In this document: in pieces, positions 8,986 through 16,528 of the stretch | How positions within the stretch are numbered: position 1 is the stretch's first letter | Layout of the letters: every line of letters starts with the position of its first letter | Assembly: GCA_041389885.1 (NCBI GenBank) | Contig: JAWKRB010000018.1 | Location: 111,221-175,220 of the forward strand | Reading direction: 5' to 3' | From: JAWKRB01 sp041389885 | GTDB taxonomy: Bacteria; Myxococcota_A; Polyangia; Polyangiales; Ga0077539 | Length of the DNA: 64,000 nucleotides | Position numbers and translations under genes: made by a program | Notes under the pieces: model-generated | The model's database searches: none | Told to the model about the DNA's origin: nothing | What the model saw: only the letters and a program-made list of their open reading frames with translations

Positions 8986-9381
8986 ATGACCTCTCCCGCC
9001 GCGCTCCACCCCGTCTCGACCGACGCCGCGCCGAAGGCGATCGGACCGTACTCCCAGGCCATCGTCGCCAACGGCCTCGTGTTCTGCTCGGGGCAGATCC
9101 CCCTCGACCCGGCGACGATGACCGTCGTCGAGGGCGACATCCGCGCGCAGACCGAGCGGGTCATGGCGAACCTCGAGGCCGTGCTCGCCGCCGCGGGCTG
9201 CGGGATGGACCGCGTCGTGCGCTGCACGATCTTCTTGAAGGACATGGGCGATTTCGCCGCGGTCAACGAGGTCTACGGCGCGCGCTTCCCCGGCGTCGCG
9301 CCCTCTCGCGCGACCGTCGAGGTGTCGCGCCTGCCCCGCGACGTGCGGGTCGAGATCGACGCCGTCGCGGTGCTGCCGTGA
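8986..9381 (+). CDS. ridA: RidA family reactive intermediate deaminase
   Basis: The 131-residue protein has the full RidA/YjgF/UK114 pattern: PKAIGPYSQAI near the N-terminus, VFCSGQIPLDP, and the C-terminal substrate-binding arginine segment PSRATVEVSRLPRDVRVEIDAVA. RidA proteins hydrolyse reactive enamine/imine intermediates released by PLP enzymes such as threonine dehydratase. Length equals the family norm. ATG at 8986 fits. Its stop overlaps the next start as GTGA, so the following gene of unknown function is likely co-translated. Confidence 0.95.
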   Translation: MTSPAALHPVSTDAAPKAIGPYSQAIVANGLVFCSGQIPLDPATMTVVEGDIRAQTERVMANLEAVLAAAGCGMDRVVRCTIFLKDMGDFAAVNEVYGARFPGVAPSRATVEVSRLPRDVRVEIDAVAVLP

Positions 9382-10186
9382 GCGACGCGCCGCTGCGCGT
9401 CGAGGTGCCCGGCGAGCCGTCGTACATCACCTCGCCGGCCTACGGCGTGGGCTCGTTCTTCGTGCACGTGCGCGTCACCCGCAGCGGCGCCCTCGACGTC
9501 GTGCGGGTGTTCGCGGGCGACCAGGGCATCGAGGACATCGCCCGCGGAGAGACCACGCGAAAGCGCCTCCGCGCCGAGTTCGAGGCCCTCTCGAAGAAGC
9601 TCCACGCCCGGCCCATTCAGATGCCCGCGGACTACGTCGCCGCGCGCATCGCCGAGGTGGTCGCCGAGCACCGCGGCCGCGGCGCGGCGCTCTCGGAGCG
9701 AGACGAGCTGATCCTCGCGTCGATGCCCCCGCTGGCCGCGCCCCCCTCGCACCCCACGCGGGCGTGGCCCGCGCTCGAAGACGCCGCCGCGCTGGTCGAA
9801 GACTCGCTGCGGCTCCACGCCGAGGCCGAGCTCTCGCGCTGGCTCCCCTCGGGCCGCGCCGTCGCCCGCGTCGCCGAGGAGCTCGGCGAGCGCCCCGCCG
9901 AGGGAGAGACCGTCGACGACCGCGACGAGGAGACCCGCGAGCGCTTCGCCGCCGCCGTCGACGCGTTCTACGACGACGCCGAGCGACGACGCCTCGCCCT
10001 CGCCCTCCGCGACGTCGCGGTGGTGCTCGGCGCGACGAAGCGGGTGACCCTGGCGAAGACGGCGATCGCCGTCGCCGACGCCCTCGAAGACCCGAGCGAG
10101 GCGCGGCGGAGGCCGCGCGACATCCCTTCGTGTTCGGGCTGTTCTACAAGTACCTCCTCGCGCACCGGCAGGCGGCGAAGTCGTAG
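9378..10186 (+). CDS. Unknown protein, interrupted by a one-base frameshift near its 3' end
   Basis: A GTG at 9378 overlapping the ridA stop opens a frame of about 240 residues ending ADALEDPSEA near base 10,103. Beyond that the same frame turns into low-complexity Arg/Ser sequence, whereas the frame one base back reads EAARHPFVFGLFYKYLLAHR and stops at 10,186. The GCG-rich string at about 10,100-10,110 has therefore probably lost one G. I do not recognise the family; it begins with a compact strand-rich segment (GSFFVHVRVTRSGALDVVRVF) followed by charged helices. Cytoplasmic, no signal peptide. I would treat the frameshift as a sequencing or assembly error until tested. Confidence 0.6.
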
Positions 10187-10192
10187 CCGCGG

Positions 10193-10690
10193 TCAGGTCG
10201 CGAGCCAGATGCGGGCGGCGTGGAGCTCGTCTTCGGGACCCTCGGCGTTGCGTGCGCGGGCCAGCGCGTCGGCGCTGGCGCGGTCGGTGAGCAGCCCGAA
10301 CTCGTTGCGGCGCAGGGGTTCTCTCGCGTCGCGCAGGGCGGAGCAGTAGGGCTCGATGAGCTCGATCACGTCCCACCCCGCGAGGGTGAGCCCCTCGGCG
10401 GGGGCCTCGCTCGCGAGGGGCAGCGCGCCGGGCGCGGCCGGCTGCGGGACCTCGAAGACCGCGAGCTCGACGTCGTCGACGCCCGCCGCCCTCGCGCGGG
10501 CCAGGATCGAGAGCGCGAGGTCGAGGTCCTCGAGCACGCCGTCGCCGTCGACGACGGCCTCGCGGTACTCGCGCACGAGGCCGCGCATCGCGGCGTCATG
10601 GTGGCGAGGGTGCGCGTCGAGGGTCGGGCGCCACGCGCCGCGGTACCCGCTCGCCACGCGGAGGAGGATCAGCGCGCCGCGGTCGATCAT
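10193..10690 (-). CDS. Unknown protein coupled to purA
   Basis: The 165-residue product starts at ATG 10690, overlapping the purA stop as ATGA, and converges with the preceding plus-strand gene 7 bases away. The sequence is mostly helical with acidic stretches (VLEDLDLALSILARARAAGVDDVELAVFEVP) and has no signal peptide or membrane segment. I recognise no family. The tight link with adenylosuccinate synthetase suggests co-expression but does not identify a role. Confidence 0.6.
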   Translation of the reverse strand: MIDRGALILLRVASGYRGAWRPTLDAHPRHHDAAMRGLVREYREAVVDGDGVLEDLDLALSILARARAAGVDDVELAVFEVPQPAAPGALPLASEAPAEGLTLAGWDVIELIEPYCSALRDAREPLRRNEFGLLTDRASADALARARNAEGPEDELHAARIWLAT

Positions 10691-11964
10691 CGCGCGAAGA
10701 TCTCCTGGCGCACGATGGTGGCGTCGCGGTCGGCGCCCACGGAGACCATCGCCACGGGCACCTTCACCCGCGCCTCGATCGCGTCGATGTACCTCCGCAC
10801 CGGGTCGGGCAGCTCGCCCTCGGTGCGCGCCTTCGAGACCTCCGTCGACCACGGATCAAAGCGCGCGAACACCGGCTCGGCCCGGTCGAGGTCGTCGATC
10901 GGGAGCTCGTCGGTGACCGCGCCGTCGACCTTGTACCCGACGCACAGCGGCACCTCGGCGAGCCCGCCGAGCACGTCGACCTTGGTCACGACCAGCGAGG
11001 TCAGCCCGTTGACCCGCGCCGCGAAGCGCAGCGCGGGGAGGTCGAGCCAGCCGCAGCGCCGCGGTCGGCCGGTGGTCGCGCCGAACTCCTCGCCGACCTC
11101 GCGCAGGCGCTCCCCCTCGGGGCCGTGAAGCTCTGTGGGAAAGGCCCCGTGGCCGACGCGGGTGCTGTACGCCTTGGTGATGCCCACGACGCCGTCGATG
11201 CGCGTAGGGCCCAGGCCCACGCCGGTGCAGGCGCCGCCAGCGATGGTGTTCGAGCTGGTCACGAAGGGATAGGTCCCGTGGTCGAGGTCGAGCAGGGTGC
11301 CCTGGGCGCCCTCGAGCACGACCTTCTGCCCGGCGTCGAGGGCATCGTTGACGAGGCGAGAGACGTCGCCCAGCAGCGGTCGCAGCTCGTGCACGAGGGG
11401 CTCGGCCCAGGCCAGGGCGTCGTCGAGGGTCGGAGGCTCTGCCCCCACGTGCCGCGCCCGGTCGGCCCACACCTCGACGAGGCCCTCGACGGCGTGGCGT
11501 CCCCGCGTGGGATGGCACAGGTCGCCGAGGCGCACGCCCACCCTCGCGGCCTTGTCGCTGTAGGTCGGGCCGATGCCGCGGCCGGTGGTCCCGATGGCGC
11601 GGGGGCCGGCGTTCGACGCGCGGTCGATGGCCGTCTGAAAGGGGAAGGTCACGTGCGCCGAGGGGCTCAGCGTGAGGCGACCTCGCACCTCCATCGACCG
11701 CGCCTCGATCTCGCGAATCTCCTTCACCAGCAGGTCCAGCGCGAGGACCATCCCCGACCCCAGCGCGCACCGCACCCGCGGGTACATCACGCCCGAGGGG
11801 AGCAGGTGGGTCACGACCCGCACGTCGCCCACCCGCAGCGTGTGCCCGGCGTTGGCCCCGCCGGCGTAGCGCACGACGAGGTCGGCCTGACCCGCGATGA
11901 GGTCGACGATCTTCCCTTTGCCCTCGTCGCCCCACTGGGCGCCGACCACGATCACAGCGCTCAT
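10687..11964 (-). CDS. purA: Adenylosuccinate synthetase
   Basis: The 425-residue protein begins at ATG 11964 (MSAVIVVGAQWGDEGKGK), with the GTP-binding/catalytic GDEGKGK right at the N-terminus as in all PurA enzymes. Further signatures are GGANAGHT, GTTGRGIGPTYSDKAAR, FEGAQG-type LEGAQGTLLDLDHGTYPFVTSSN and the C-terminal GTPase contact SVGADRDATI. It joins IMP and aspartate with GTP in the first step from IMP to AMP. Length is normal. The gene is divergent from the glycosyltransferase at 12,080 across 115 bases. Confidence 0.98.
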   Translation of the reverse strand: MSAVIVVGAQWGDEGKGKIVDLIAGQADLVVRYAGGANAGHTLRVGDVRVVTHLLPSGVMYPRVRCALGSGMVLALDLLVKEIREIEARSMEVRGRLTLSPSAHVTFPFQTAIDRASNAGPRAIGTTGRGIGPTYSDKAARVGVRLGDLCHPTRGRHAVEGLVEVWADRARHVGAEPPTLDDALAWAEPLVHELRPLLGDVSRLVNDALDAGQKVVLEGAQGTLLDLDHGTYPFVTSSNTIAGGACTGVGLGPTRIDGVVGITKAYSTRVGHGAFPTELHGPEGERLREVGEEFGATTGRPRRCGWLDLPALRFAARVNGLTSLVVTKVDVLGGLAEVPLCVGYKVDGAVTDELPIDDLDRAEPVFARFDPWSTEVSKARTEGELPDPVRRYIDAIEARVKVPVAMVSVGADRDATIVRQEIFAR

Positions 11965-12079
11965 TCGAGTGCCTCCTACGACGGGCGCGATCCTACCCCG
12001 GCGCGCGGGCGCCCCGGCGTGCGTTTCGTCGGCGTCGGGTGTATCGGTCGGCGCCCCCGTGTCGTCGCGACGTCGAAGC

Positions 12080-13114
12080 ATGCTCCTCTGGCCCGCGCCC
12101 GAAGAGGCCAACCCCTACGTGCGCAAGCTCGCCGACGCGCTCGCGCAGCGCGGCGTCGTGGTCACCTCGGGTCGCCGCCTCGCGTCGCTCTGCGCGCGGC
12201 CGGGCGGCGCGAGCTGGCTCCACGTGCACTGGCCCGAGTGGATGCTCCATGACCCCGCCCGCTGGCGCTACCGCGCGAGGGACCTGTGGCTCCGCTCGCT
12301 CCTCGACCACGCGCGGCGCCAGGGCCTGCGCGTCGCGTGGACCGCGCACAACCTCCTGGGCCACGACGACCCGCACCCCGACCTCGGCGAGGCCGCGAGG
12401 AGGGCGCTCCTCGCGCGCTGCGACCTCGTGCTCGGGCACTTCGCCGAGGCCGAGGGCGACCTGCGCGCGCGCGGGTTTCAGGGGCGCTTCGTCTGCGCCG
12501 CGCACCCGCCCTTCGCCGACGAGCACCCCGCGCCCTTCGCCGACGAGGCCGCCAGGGCGCGGGCCCGCGAGCAGCTCGGCGTCGCCCCCGACGCGCTGCT
12601 GCTGGTGAGCCCCGGCGCGATGGCGCCCTACAAGAACCTCCCGGCCCTCGCCGAGGCGCTGCGCGCGACGCCCGAGGCGCGGGTGCGGTGGGTCGTCGCG
12701 GGCCGGGCGCAGGGCGAGACCCTGGGGCGCATGCGCGAGGACGCGCGGGTCGACCAGCTGCTGCGCCTCGAGCTCGGCTTTCAGCCCCGCGCGCGCCTCG
12801 CGGGGCTCATCGCCGCGAGCGACGCGATCCTGCTGGGGCACAAGGAGTTCTACACCAGCGGCGCCGCCGTGCTCGGCGCGACGCTGGGGGCGCCGGTGAT
12901 CGCGCCCGCGAGGAACCACCTCGCGTCCTGGCGGCGAGAGCCCTTCTTCGTGCCCCTCGACCTCGCCTCGCCGGAGGCGATGCCGCGGGCCCTCGATCGG
13001 GTGCGCGAGATGGGGCCCGGCGCGCGAGCCCGCGCCCGCGCCTTCGCGCGCGAGGCCGACTGGGCGCGCATGGCCGCGACCCTCGACCGCGCGATGTTCG
13101 AGGGGGTGGCGTGA
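12080..13114 (+). CDS. Glycosyltransferase, GT4-like
   Basis: The 344-residue protein starts with ATG 12080 (MLLWPAPEEANPYVRKLADAL). It has a GT-B fold pattern: an N-terminal donor-independent half with LHVHWPEWML and VAWTAHNLLGHD, then VSPGAMAPYKNLPALAEAL, the usual start of the nucleotide-sugar-binding half. The canonical E-x7-E motif is not clear; the region LLGHKEFYTSGAAVLGATLGAPVIAP takes its place. It would add a sugar to a surface-glycan or lipid acceptor at the inner face of the membrane. First of four plus-strand genes that overlap by four bases each. Confidence 0.85.
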   Translation: MLLWPAPEEANPYVRKLADALAQRGVVVTSGRRLASLCARPGGASWLHVHWPEWMLHDPARWRYRARDLWLRSLLDHARRQGLRVAWTAHNLLGHDDPHPDLGEAARRALLARCDLVLGHFAEAEGDLRARGFQGRFVCAAHPPFADEHPAPFADEAARARAREQLGVAPDALLLVSPGAMAPYKNLPALAEALRATPEARVRWVVAGRAQGETLGRMREDARVDQLLRLELGFQPRARLAGLIAASDAILLGHKEFYTSGAAVLGATLGAPVIAPARNHLASWRREPFFVPLDLASPEAMPRALDRVREMGPGARARARAFAREADWARMAATLDRAMFEGVA

Positions 13115-14280
13115 TCGGCGCGGTCGCGCTCTCGGCGGACCCGTCGACGGCGGGGCGCGTCGCGGGGATGCCCGTCGCGCTGCGGGCCGCGCTGCTGCTC
13201 CAGGCCGCGGGGTGCGAGCGCGTGGAGCTGTGGGGCCCCGGCGGCGAGGCGTGGCGCGCGGCGCTCGTCGCCGACGACCGGGTGCGCGTGCCCGTGACGG
13301 TCGGCGGCGCGGAGGAGGGCCCACGCCTCGCGCTGAGCGATCGCTTCGCGCTCGACCTCGCCGCGGTCCGCGCGCTCCTCGCGGCGCCCGCGGCGCTGGA
13401 GCACGACGGTGAGCTCGTCGCCGTCCACGCGACCGCGGGGGAGGGCGACGCCCTGCGGCGCCGCGGCGAGCCGCTCCTCGGGGCGGGCGACTGGCTCTGC
13501 GCGCCCGCGCGAGACGAGCCCGAGCGACGGGCGGCGACGCGCGCGCTCTTGCAACGGCTCCGCAAGCCTCAGGACGGCGTGGTCTCGCGGCGGCTCAACC
13601 GCGCGCTCTCCCTCGCGGTGACGGCGCGGCTCTGCGAGACCTCGCTGCGGCCCAACCAACTCTCCGTGGGGATCCTCGCGTTCGGCGCGGCGGCGGCGGC
13701 GCTCGCGGCCCAGGGCACGCACGCGACCCTCGCGCTGGCGGGCCTGCTCTTTCAGACGCAGTCGGTGCTCGACGGCTGCGACGGCGAGCTCGCGCGGCTC
13801 AGCTTTCGGGGCTCGCGGCTCGGCGAGTGGATCGACACCGTGGGCGACGACCTCACCAACTACGGCTATTTCGCCGGCGCCGCGCTCGGGCTGCACGCCG
13901 CGGGGCTGGGCGTCGCGCCGCTGGTGGTGGGGGGCGTGGGCCTCGGCGCGGGCCTCCTCGCGTCGGGCATCGAGTACGTCTACCTCGCGCGCATCGGCTC
14001 GGGCGACCTGCTGAAATACCCGCTGGGCTTCGGCAAGGACGCGGGGGTCACCGACGAGGCGCTCTCGGCGCAGCGCGGGCTGCGCGGCCTCGCGGGCGCG
14101 CTGCGGCCGATGTTCAAGCGAGACTTCTTCGTCTTCGCCGCGATGCTCTGCGCCTTCGCGGGCATGACCGCGACCTTCGTGATGCTCTGCGCCTTCGCGG
14201 TCGGCGCCGCGGTCACCCTGGTCGCCGTGCTGCGCTCGGAGTGGGCGCGCCGCGGCCTCGCGCCGGGAGCCGAGCCGTGA
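13111..14280 (+). CDS. CDP-alcohol phosphotransferase with degenerate N-terminal nucleotidyltransferase-like domain
   Basis: GTG 13111 overlaps the previous stop (GTGA). The 389-residue protein has two parts. Residues about 1-145 read like a nucleotidyltransferase fold (MPVALRAALLLQAAGCERVEL) but lack the glycine-rich GxGxRL signature, so this half looks inactive. Residues about 150-385 form a CDP-alcohol phosphotransferase: it opens with RKPQDGVVSRRLNRALSL and carries the catalytic D-x2-D-G-x2-A-R-x8-G-x3-D-x3-D pattern (D221, D224, D242, D246), with several membrane helices. The order resembles bifunctional CTP:inositol-1-phosphate cytidylyltransferase/DIPP synthase of thermophiles. It would transfer a phosphoalcohol from a CDP donor to an alcohol or lipid acceptor. 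Acceptor and donor are inferred, not seen. Confidence 0.85.
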   Translation: MIGAVALSADPSTAGRVAGMPVALRAALLLQAAGCERVELWGPGGEAWRAALVADDRVRVPVTVGGAEEGPRLALSDRFALDLAAVRALLAAPAALEHDGELVAVHATAGEGDALRRRGEPLLGAGDWLCAPARDEPERRAATRALLQRLRKPQDGVVSRRLNRALSLAVTARLCETSLRPNQLSVGILAFGAAAAALAAQGTHATLALAGLLFQTQSVLDGCDGELARLSFRGSRLGEWIDTVGDDLTNYGYFAGAALGLHAAGLGVAPLVVGGVGLGAGLLASGIEYVYLARIGSGDLLKYPLGFGKDAGVTDEALSAQRGLRGLAGALRPMFKRDFFVFAAMLCAFAGMTATFVMLCAFAVGAAVTLVAVLRSEWARRGLAPGAEP

Positions 14281-15568
14281 GCGCGCGTCGCGTGCTGATG
14301 CTGTCGTGGCTCTTTCCTCCGCAGGCGAGCATCGGCTCGAAGCGGGCGGTGCGCTTCGCCCGGCACCTGCCGACCTCGGGGTGGGCGCCGACGGTGCTAT
14401 GTCGTCGCGATGTGCCTGCGGCGCAGCGAGATAGTACCGACGAGCCGCTGCCCGCCGAGGTGACCGTCGACCGGAGCTACGACCACTGGGTCTTTCCTGC
14501 GGTGCAGCGCGCGCTGAGCGGCCCCCCCTCCGCCGCGCCCTCGGCGCCCTCGCTCCAACGCGGCCCCGGCGCGCGGCTGGGCGAGCTCTGGCACCGCGCG
14601 GTCGACGCGGCGGTGCCGATGGACACCGTGAGCCTCCACGCGCCCCACGCCGCGCGGAGGGTGGCCGAGCTCGCGCCGCGGCACGACCTGCTGTGGTCCA
14701 CCAGCTATCCCTACCACTCGCACCTGATCGCGCTGCGCGCCGCGCGTCGGTTCGGCCGCCCCTTCGTCGCCGACCTGCGCGACCCCTGGAGCCTGAACTG
14801 GGTGCACCGTAGAAAGCTCGCGCCGACGCGGTGGGTCGAGCGGGCGGCGGAGCGCGCGGTGATCCTCGGCGCCGACGCGGTGGTGGTGACCACCGAGACC
14901 CTCGCGGAGCGCTACCGGGCGCTCTACCCCTCGCGCGCCTCGCGGATCTTCGCGGTGCACAATTGCTTCGAGCCCCTCGATCTCGGACCTCGCCCGCCCC
15001 GCGCCCCCGGCGCCCCGCTGCGGGTCATGCACTTCGGGAACGTCTACGGCCCGTGGTCCCTGCGCACGCTCTTCGAGGCGCTCGCGCGGCTGCGGCGCGA
15101 GGGCGCGCTGCCCCACGGCGTCGAGCTGCTCAACCTCGGCAAGCTGTCTGACACCGACCGGGCCTCCGCCGCGTCGCTGGGGCTCGCCGACGTCGTGCGC
15201 GCCGTCGCGCCGATGGACTACGCCGACGGGCTGCGCGCCCTCCGCGCCGCCGACCTCCTCGCCCTCGCGGCCTGGAGCCACCCCGACGCGTCGCTCTTCA
15301 TTCAGGGAAGCTCTACGACTACCTCCTCTCGGGCGCGCCCTTCGTCGCCGAGACCGCGAACCCCGAGGTGGCCGACCTGGTGAACCGCACCGGCGCGGGC
15401 GCGGTGGTCGCGCCGGGCGACGTCGACGCGATGGCCAGCGCGGTGCTTCGAGCCCGCGACGGCGAGCCGATCTCCTTGCGCCCCAGAGACTCCGACGCGA
15501 TCTCGTATTTCTCCTCGCCCGAGGCGACCGCGCGTCTCGCCGCGATCTTCGATGAGGTGACCCGATGA
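14277..15568 (+). CDS. Glycosyltransferase (GT-B), interrupted by one frameshift
   Basis: GTG 14277 overlaps the previous stop. The N-terminal half (RRVLMLSWLFPPQASIGSKR) and middle (PFVADLRDPWSLNW, ADAVVVTTETLAERY, LRVMHFGNVYGPWSL) are typical of GT4-like enzymes of exopolysaccharide loci. The frame breaks at about 15,305-15,308 after HPDASLFIQG: the continuation KLYDYLLSGAPFVAE and GAGAVVAPGDVDAMA, the expected donor-binding end, lies one frame back and stops at 15,568. The string CAGGGAAG seems to lack one base. The stop overlaps the start of the next gene (ATGA), as would be expected for an intact gene about 430 residues long. A sequencing error is more likely than decay. Confidence 0.78.
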
Positions 15569-16521
15569 CTTCGCCGCGCTGCACGGTGGTGATCCGCTCC
15601 TTCAACCGCCTGCCCGAGCTGCGCGCGCTCCTCGAGGTGGTGCTCGCGCAGCGCGACGCCGACTTCGAGGTGCTCATCGTCGACTCGACCCGCGACCTGC
15701 GCGACGAGGAATTCTCCGCGGCCCTCGCCTGCGACGACCCGCGGGTGAGGGTGATTCGCACGCCGCCGAAGGGCTGCGCCGCCGCGGCCAACGAGGGCGT
15801 GCGCGCCGCGCGGGGCGAGGTGGTGGCCTTCGTCGACGACGACGACATCCCCGTGGGCGACGCGTGGCTCTCGACCCTCCTGCGGCACTACGACGACCCG
15901 CGCTGCCTCGGGGTGAACGGCCGCCTCGAGTACACCGGCGAGGGGCCGCGGCGCGTGCCGCGGGCGAGGTCGGCGTGGCTGCGCGACCGCTGGATGCTCT
16001 CCTACGGACCCTTCAAGAAGCCCAGGGCCTTTCACGGCTCGCCCAACGCCAAGCGCGGCATCGGCTGGCTCGCGGGGGGCAACGCGTCGATGCGCAAGGT
16101 CGTCTGGGAGCGCTTCGGCCCCTGGGACGAGTGGATCAGCCACCACAACGAGCACTCGCTGTTCCTCCGGCTGAACAAGGGCATGCGCCCCGGCGAGTAC
16201 CTCGCGTACGACCCCGAGGCGCGGATGATCATCCGGCGAGACGTCGCGGGGGGGCTCGACCACCGCACCGAGGTCGACGTGCGGCACCGCGTCGACACCC
16301 TGGCGCAGTACTACTTCTGGATCGTCGCCCGCGAGCACCCGCTGCGGGTGTGGGGCGCGCTGCCGGCCTTCATCCCGTACTTTCTCTTCGACGCGGGCGT
16401 GCACGCCGCCGAGCTCGCAGAGCACACCCGCGCCAACCTGCTCTCGCAGTTCGCGCGCGGCGTGGCCTACGCGCCTCGCGCCGCGTGGACGGCGATTCGC
16501 CAGGGTCGGCCTTCGAGCTGA
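15565..16521 (+). CDS. Family 2 glycosyltransferase
   Basis: The 318-residue protein begins MTSPRCTVVIRSFNRLPELR, the standard GT-A start, and has the DxD-like metal site in VAFVDDDDIPVGDAW and a donor loop GCAAAANEGVRAARGE. The central segment WLAGGNASMRKVVWERFGPWDEW matches the acceptor region of GT2 enzymes (the expected ED/QxxRW is replaced by HNEHSLFLRL). The C-terminus holds a hydrophobic stretch (FIPYFLFDAGVHAAEL) that may touch the membrane. Last gene of the four-gene plus-strand block; it converges with the nucleotidyltransferase-aminotransferase fusion 8 bases away. Confidence 0.88.
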   Translation: MTSPRCTVVIRSFNRLPELRALLEVVLAQRDADFEVLIVDSTRDLRDEEFSAALACDDPRVRVIRTPPKGCAAAANEGVRAARGEVVAFVDDDDIPVGDAWLSTLLRHYDDPRCLGVNGRLEYTGEGPRRVPRARSAWLRDRWMLSYGPFKKPRAFHGSPNAKRGIGWLAGGNASMRKVVWERFGPWDEWISHHNEHSLFLRLNKGMRPGEYLAYDPEARMIIRRDVAGGLDHRTEVDVRHRVDTLAQYYFWIVAREHPLRVWGALPAFIPYFLFDAGVHAAELAEHTRANLLSQFARGVAYAPRAAWTAIRQGRPSS

Positions 16522-16528
16522 GCGGGGG

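Noticed and set aside
10100..10110. Programmed -1 frameshifting
   Set aside because: No X-XXY-YYZ slippery heptamer is present; loss of a G in the GC repeat is simpler.
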